Under the pieces are notes generated by a model. It was not told the DNA's origin. It searched no databases and saw nothing but the letters and a program-made list of their open reading frames with translations. The translations under genes and the position numbers were made by a program. From Clostridia bacterium (GTDB taxonomy: Bacteria > Bacillota > Clostridia > Oscillospirales > CAG-272), in assembly GCA_017621415.1 (NCBI GenBank), contig JAGATD010000044.1:1-64000 (forward strand): a stretch of DNA of 64,000 bases, written 5' to 3'. Positions 63,972 through 64,000 of the stretch are shown in pieces (the stretch's first letter is position 1; each line of letters starts with the position of its first letter).

Positions 63972-64000
63972 CCTTAATTTCAAAAAAATGTCAAATTTTA

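Noticed and set aside
63898-64000. Purine riboswitch before the NCS2 permease
   Set aside because: The visible leader is short, with a promoter close to the gene and no aptamer-like three-way junction.

Overview
The window reads as a chromosomal stretch of a spore-forming, probably gut-associated member of the class Clostridia. It carries spo0A, an uninterrupted pro-sigK, yqfC/yqfD and a YlbJ-like gene. It also has Firmicutes-type gene orders (dprA-topA-trmFO, ylxM-ffh-rpsP-khpA, rnc next to smc-ftsY, infC-rpmI-rplT, recR-ybaB-dnaX), a large Gram-positive type SRP RNA, and GTP-type PEP carboxykinase. Assignment below class level is inference.

Layout. 1-3.7 kb is the right part of an integrative mobilizable element of the Tn4451/TnpX type: a relaxase cut by the window edge, two small element proteins (the second TnpW-like) and a large serine recombinase. 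A SLOG-fold gene and a tRNA-Gly/tRNA-Arg pair follow. The tRNAs are trailed by about 0.4 kb of imperfect repeats, some resembling the tRNA-Arg 3' end, with a short palindromic MITE-like element inside. At 5.27-5.6 kb is a compact convergent locus with the architecture of a type I toxin-antitoxin: a 29-residue hydrophobic peptide facing a short RNA, with a shared terminator. 5.6-26.1 kb is mostly minus-strand housekeeping: AIM24-family protein, alpha/beta hydrolase (plus strand), leuS-rsfS-nadD/yqeK fusion-yhbY, ftsY-smc-radical SAM-rnc-plsX-trmFO-topA-dprA, an rRNA methyltransferase, and the infC operon with an ATT start and an attenuator leader.

26.3-33.9 kb is plus strand: a free-standing structured RNA gene, an SPFH gene with a short ribbon-helix-helix partner and a palindromic operator on its promoter, ylxM-ffh-rpsP-khpA, fumarase, malic enzyme and a membrane-associated M28 peptidase. 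33.9-38.3 kb holds a MITE-like element that has supplied the last codons of a quinone oxidoreductase. That gene ends a four-gene catabolic operon (dehydroquinase-like, SDR, metallo-beta-lactamase fold, oxidoreductase) divergent from an AraC regulator. glpK, a large lipoprotein, rsmA and a tRNA-Thr follow.

43.3-57.8 kb contains mutS2-recO-era-ybeY-phoH-yqfD-yqfC, a YlbJ-like gene, pckG, spo0A behind a repeat-rich upstream region, and recR-ybaB-dnaX headed by the SRP RNA gene. Ffh, FtsY, YlxM and the SRP RNA therefore all lie within 46 kb. The right end holds a Notum/pectin acetylesterase-like lipase-fold protein divergent from a TetR regulator, a FabG-like SDR, a response-regulator-like protein with a degenerate receiver, sigK, a DUF378 protein and an NCS2 purine permease.

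The most unusual features are the type I toxin-antitoxin-like locus, the SPFH/RHH operon with its operator, the MITE-derived protein C-terminus, the uncharacterised RNA at 26.4 kb and the dehydroquinase-like operon.
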